Shown here in pieces: positions 20,783 through 21,169 of a stretch of 21,169 bases of DNA (position 1 is its first letter; each line of letters begins with the position of its first letter). A model generated the notes under the pieces. It made no database searches and was not told where the DNA came from. It saw only the letters and a list, made by a program, of their open reading frames with translations. The stretch is from NCBI GenBank assembly GCA_036499025.1, contig DASYEM010000017.1:1-21169 (forward strand). Direction: 5' to 3'. The position numbers and the translations under genes were made by a program. This stretch comes from Parvibaculum sp036499025. GTDB lineage: Bacteria; Pseudomonadota; Alphaproteobacteria; Parvibaculales; Parvibaculaceae.

Positions 20783-21169
20783 TTACTCGGCAGCGGAAAC
20801 GCTGACGTTCTTCAATGCATCCACATTGGCGCCGAAATTGATCTTCTGGAGATAACGAATGCCTTCCTCGGCAATGTCGTCGCCGACCATGCGGTCGCCT
20901 TCGCCCTTCAGCTCTTCCATGTCCACATAGGTGGAATAGAAAGCCTTGGTGCGGTCGGTGATGATGCCGGCCTTCAGAAGCGTCTTGATGAGCACGCGGA
21001 AAATGTTGGTCGCGTCCTTCATGTCTTCGCGGCGCTTCTCGTCGGTGACGGCTTCGATCATCTCGTTGGTGACCGTCTGCCAGTCGATGCCGAATTCTCT
21101 GTAGAGAACCTGCTTCTGCTCAGGGTTCACGAGGTTGAAGAGCAGAGTCTGGAAGCACGAGGCCGCCCA
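20783..21169 (-). CDS. Unrecognised protein, 3' end only (runs off the window)
   Basis: 128 C-terminal residues are visible, read from the window edge in frame (WAASCFQTLLFNLVNPEQKQ) to a TAA at 20783. A GTG at 21130 is an internal valine rather than a start, because the frame stays open to the edge and no Shine-Dalgarno precedes it. The sequence is mostly helical and acidic (DEKRREDMKD, VDMEELKGEGDRMVGDDIAEEG), ending NVDALKNVSVSAAE. No family was recognised, and no catalytic motif, signal or TM can be judged from this fragment, though FQTLLFNL is hydrophobic. A strong terminator follows, so it is the last gene of its transcript. Confidence 0.7.
   Translation of the reverse strand, partial: WAASCFQTLLFNLVNPEQKQVLYREFGIDWQTVTNEMIEAVTDEKRREDMKDATNIFRVLIKTLLKAGIITDRTKAFYSTYVDMEELKGEGDRMVGDDIAEEGIRYLQKINFGANVDALKNVSVSAAE

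Noticed and set aside
20783..21130. GTG at 21130 as start of a complete 115-residue protein
   Set aside because: The frame remains open and protein-like up to the window edge, and no ribosome site precedes the GTG; it is better treated as a truncated gene.

Overview
The window looks like a chromosomal segment of a GC-rich alphaproteobacterium. The evidence is a GyrB of alphaproteobacterial type, a RegB/RegA (PrrB/PrrA, ActS/ActR) redox two-component pair, an MmcB-family DNA repair protein, an intracellular PhaZ-type PHA depolymerase and a CCTCATCCTGAGGAG palindromic repeat of the kind scattered through alphaproteobacterial genomes. Codon use and GC content look uniform. I see no prophage, insertion sequence, CRISPR array, tRNA or rRNA. 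I cannot name the genus.

Layout, left to right: the 3' nine-tenths of gyrB (+) meets a TetR/CecR-like repressor gene (-), which has a near-perfect operator just upstream of its start. A four-EF-hand calcium-binding protein (+) faces a dCache methyl-accepting chemotaxis protein (-) across a strong bidirectional terminator. A class A penicillin-binding protein with an unusually long basic cytoplasmic tail (+) overlaps by 7 bp, tail to tail, a Bcr/CflA drug exporter (-). The exporter is translationally coupled (ATGA) to a YgjP-like metallopeptidase gene. Next on the minus strand come phaZ, with a TTGCA-C-TGCAA site beside its promoter, and leuA.

The most interesting region lies between leuA and the SCO1/SenC copper chaperone gene. 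It holds a good sigma70-type promoter, an essentially leaderless 23-codon ORF with eight leucine codons, several hairpins, and a possible Shine-Dalgarno-sequestering stem in front of leuA. I interpret this as a leucine-responsive attenuator with a leader peptide that was not given as a gene.

To the right, the SCO gene (-) is divergent from a plus-strand run: a secreted ankyrin-repeat protein, an NAPE-PLD/UlaG-like metallo-beta-lactamase-fold hydrolase, regB and regA. In Rhodobacter, senC/prrC lies next to regA/regB, so this is a rearranged form of a known redox/cytochrome-oxidase neighbourhood with two inserted genes. A palindromic repeat follows regA. Then, on the minus strand, come mmcB, an APH-fold phosphotransferase gene probably co-transcribed with it, a clear terminator, and the 3' end of an unrecognised gene that runs off the window.

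Most of the content is ordinary housekeeping. The best novelty candidates are the leuA leader, the phaZ operator and the modular EF-hand protein.
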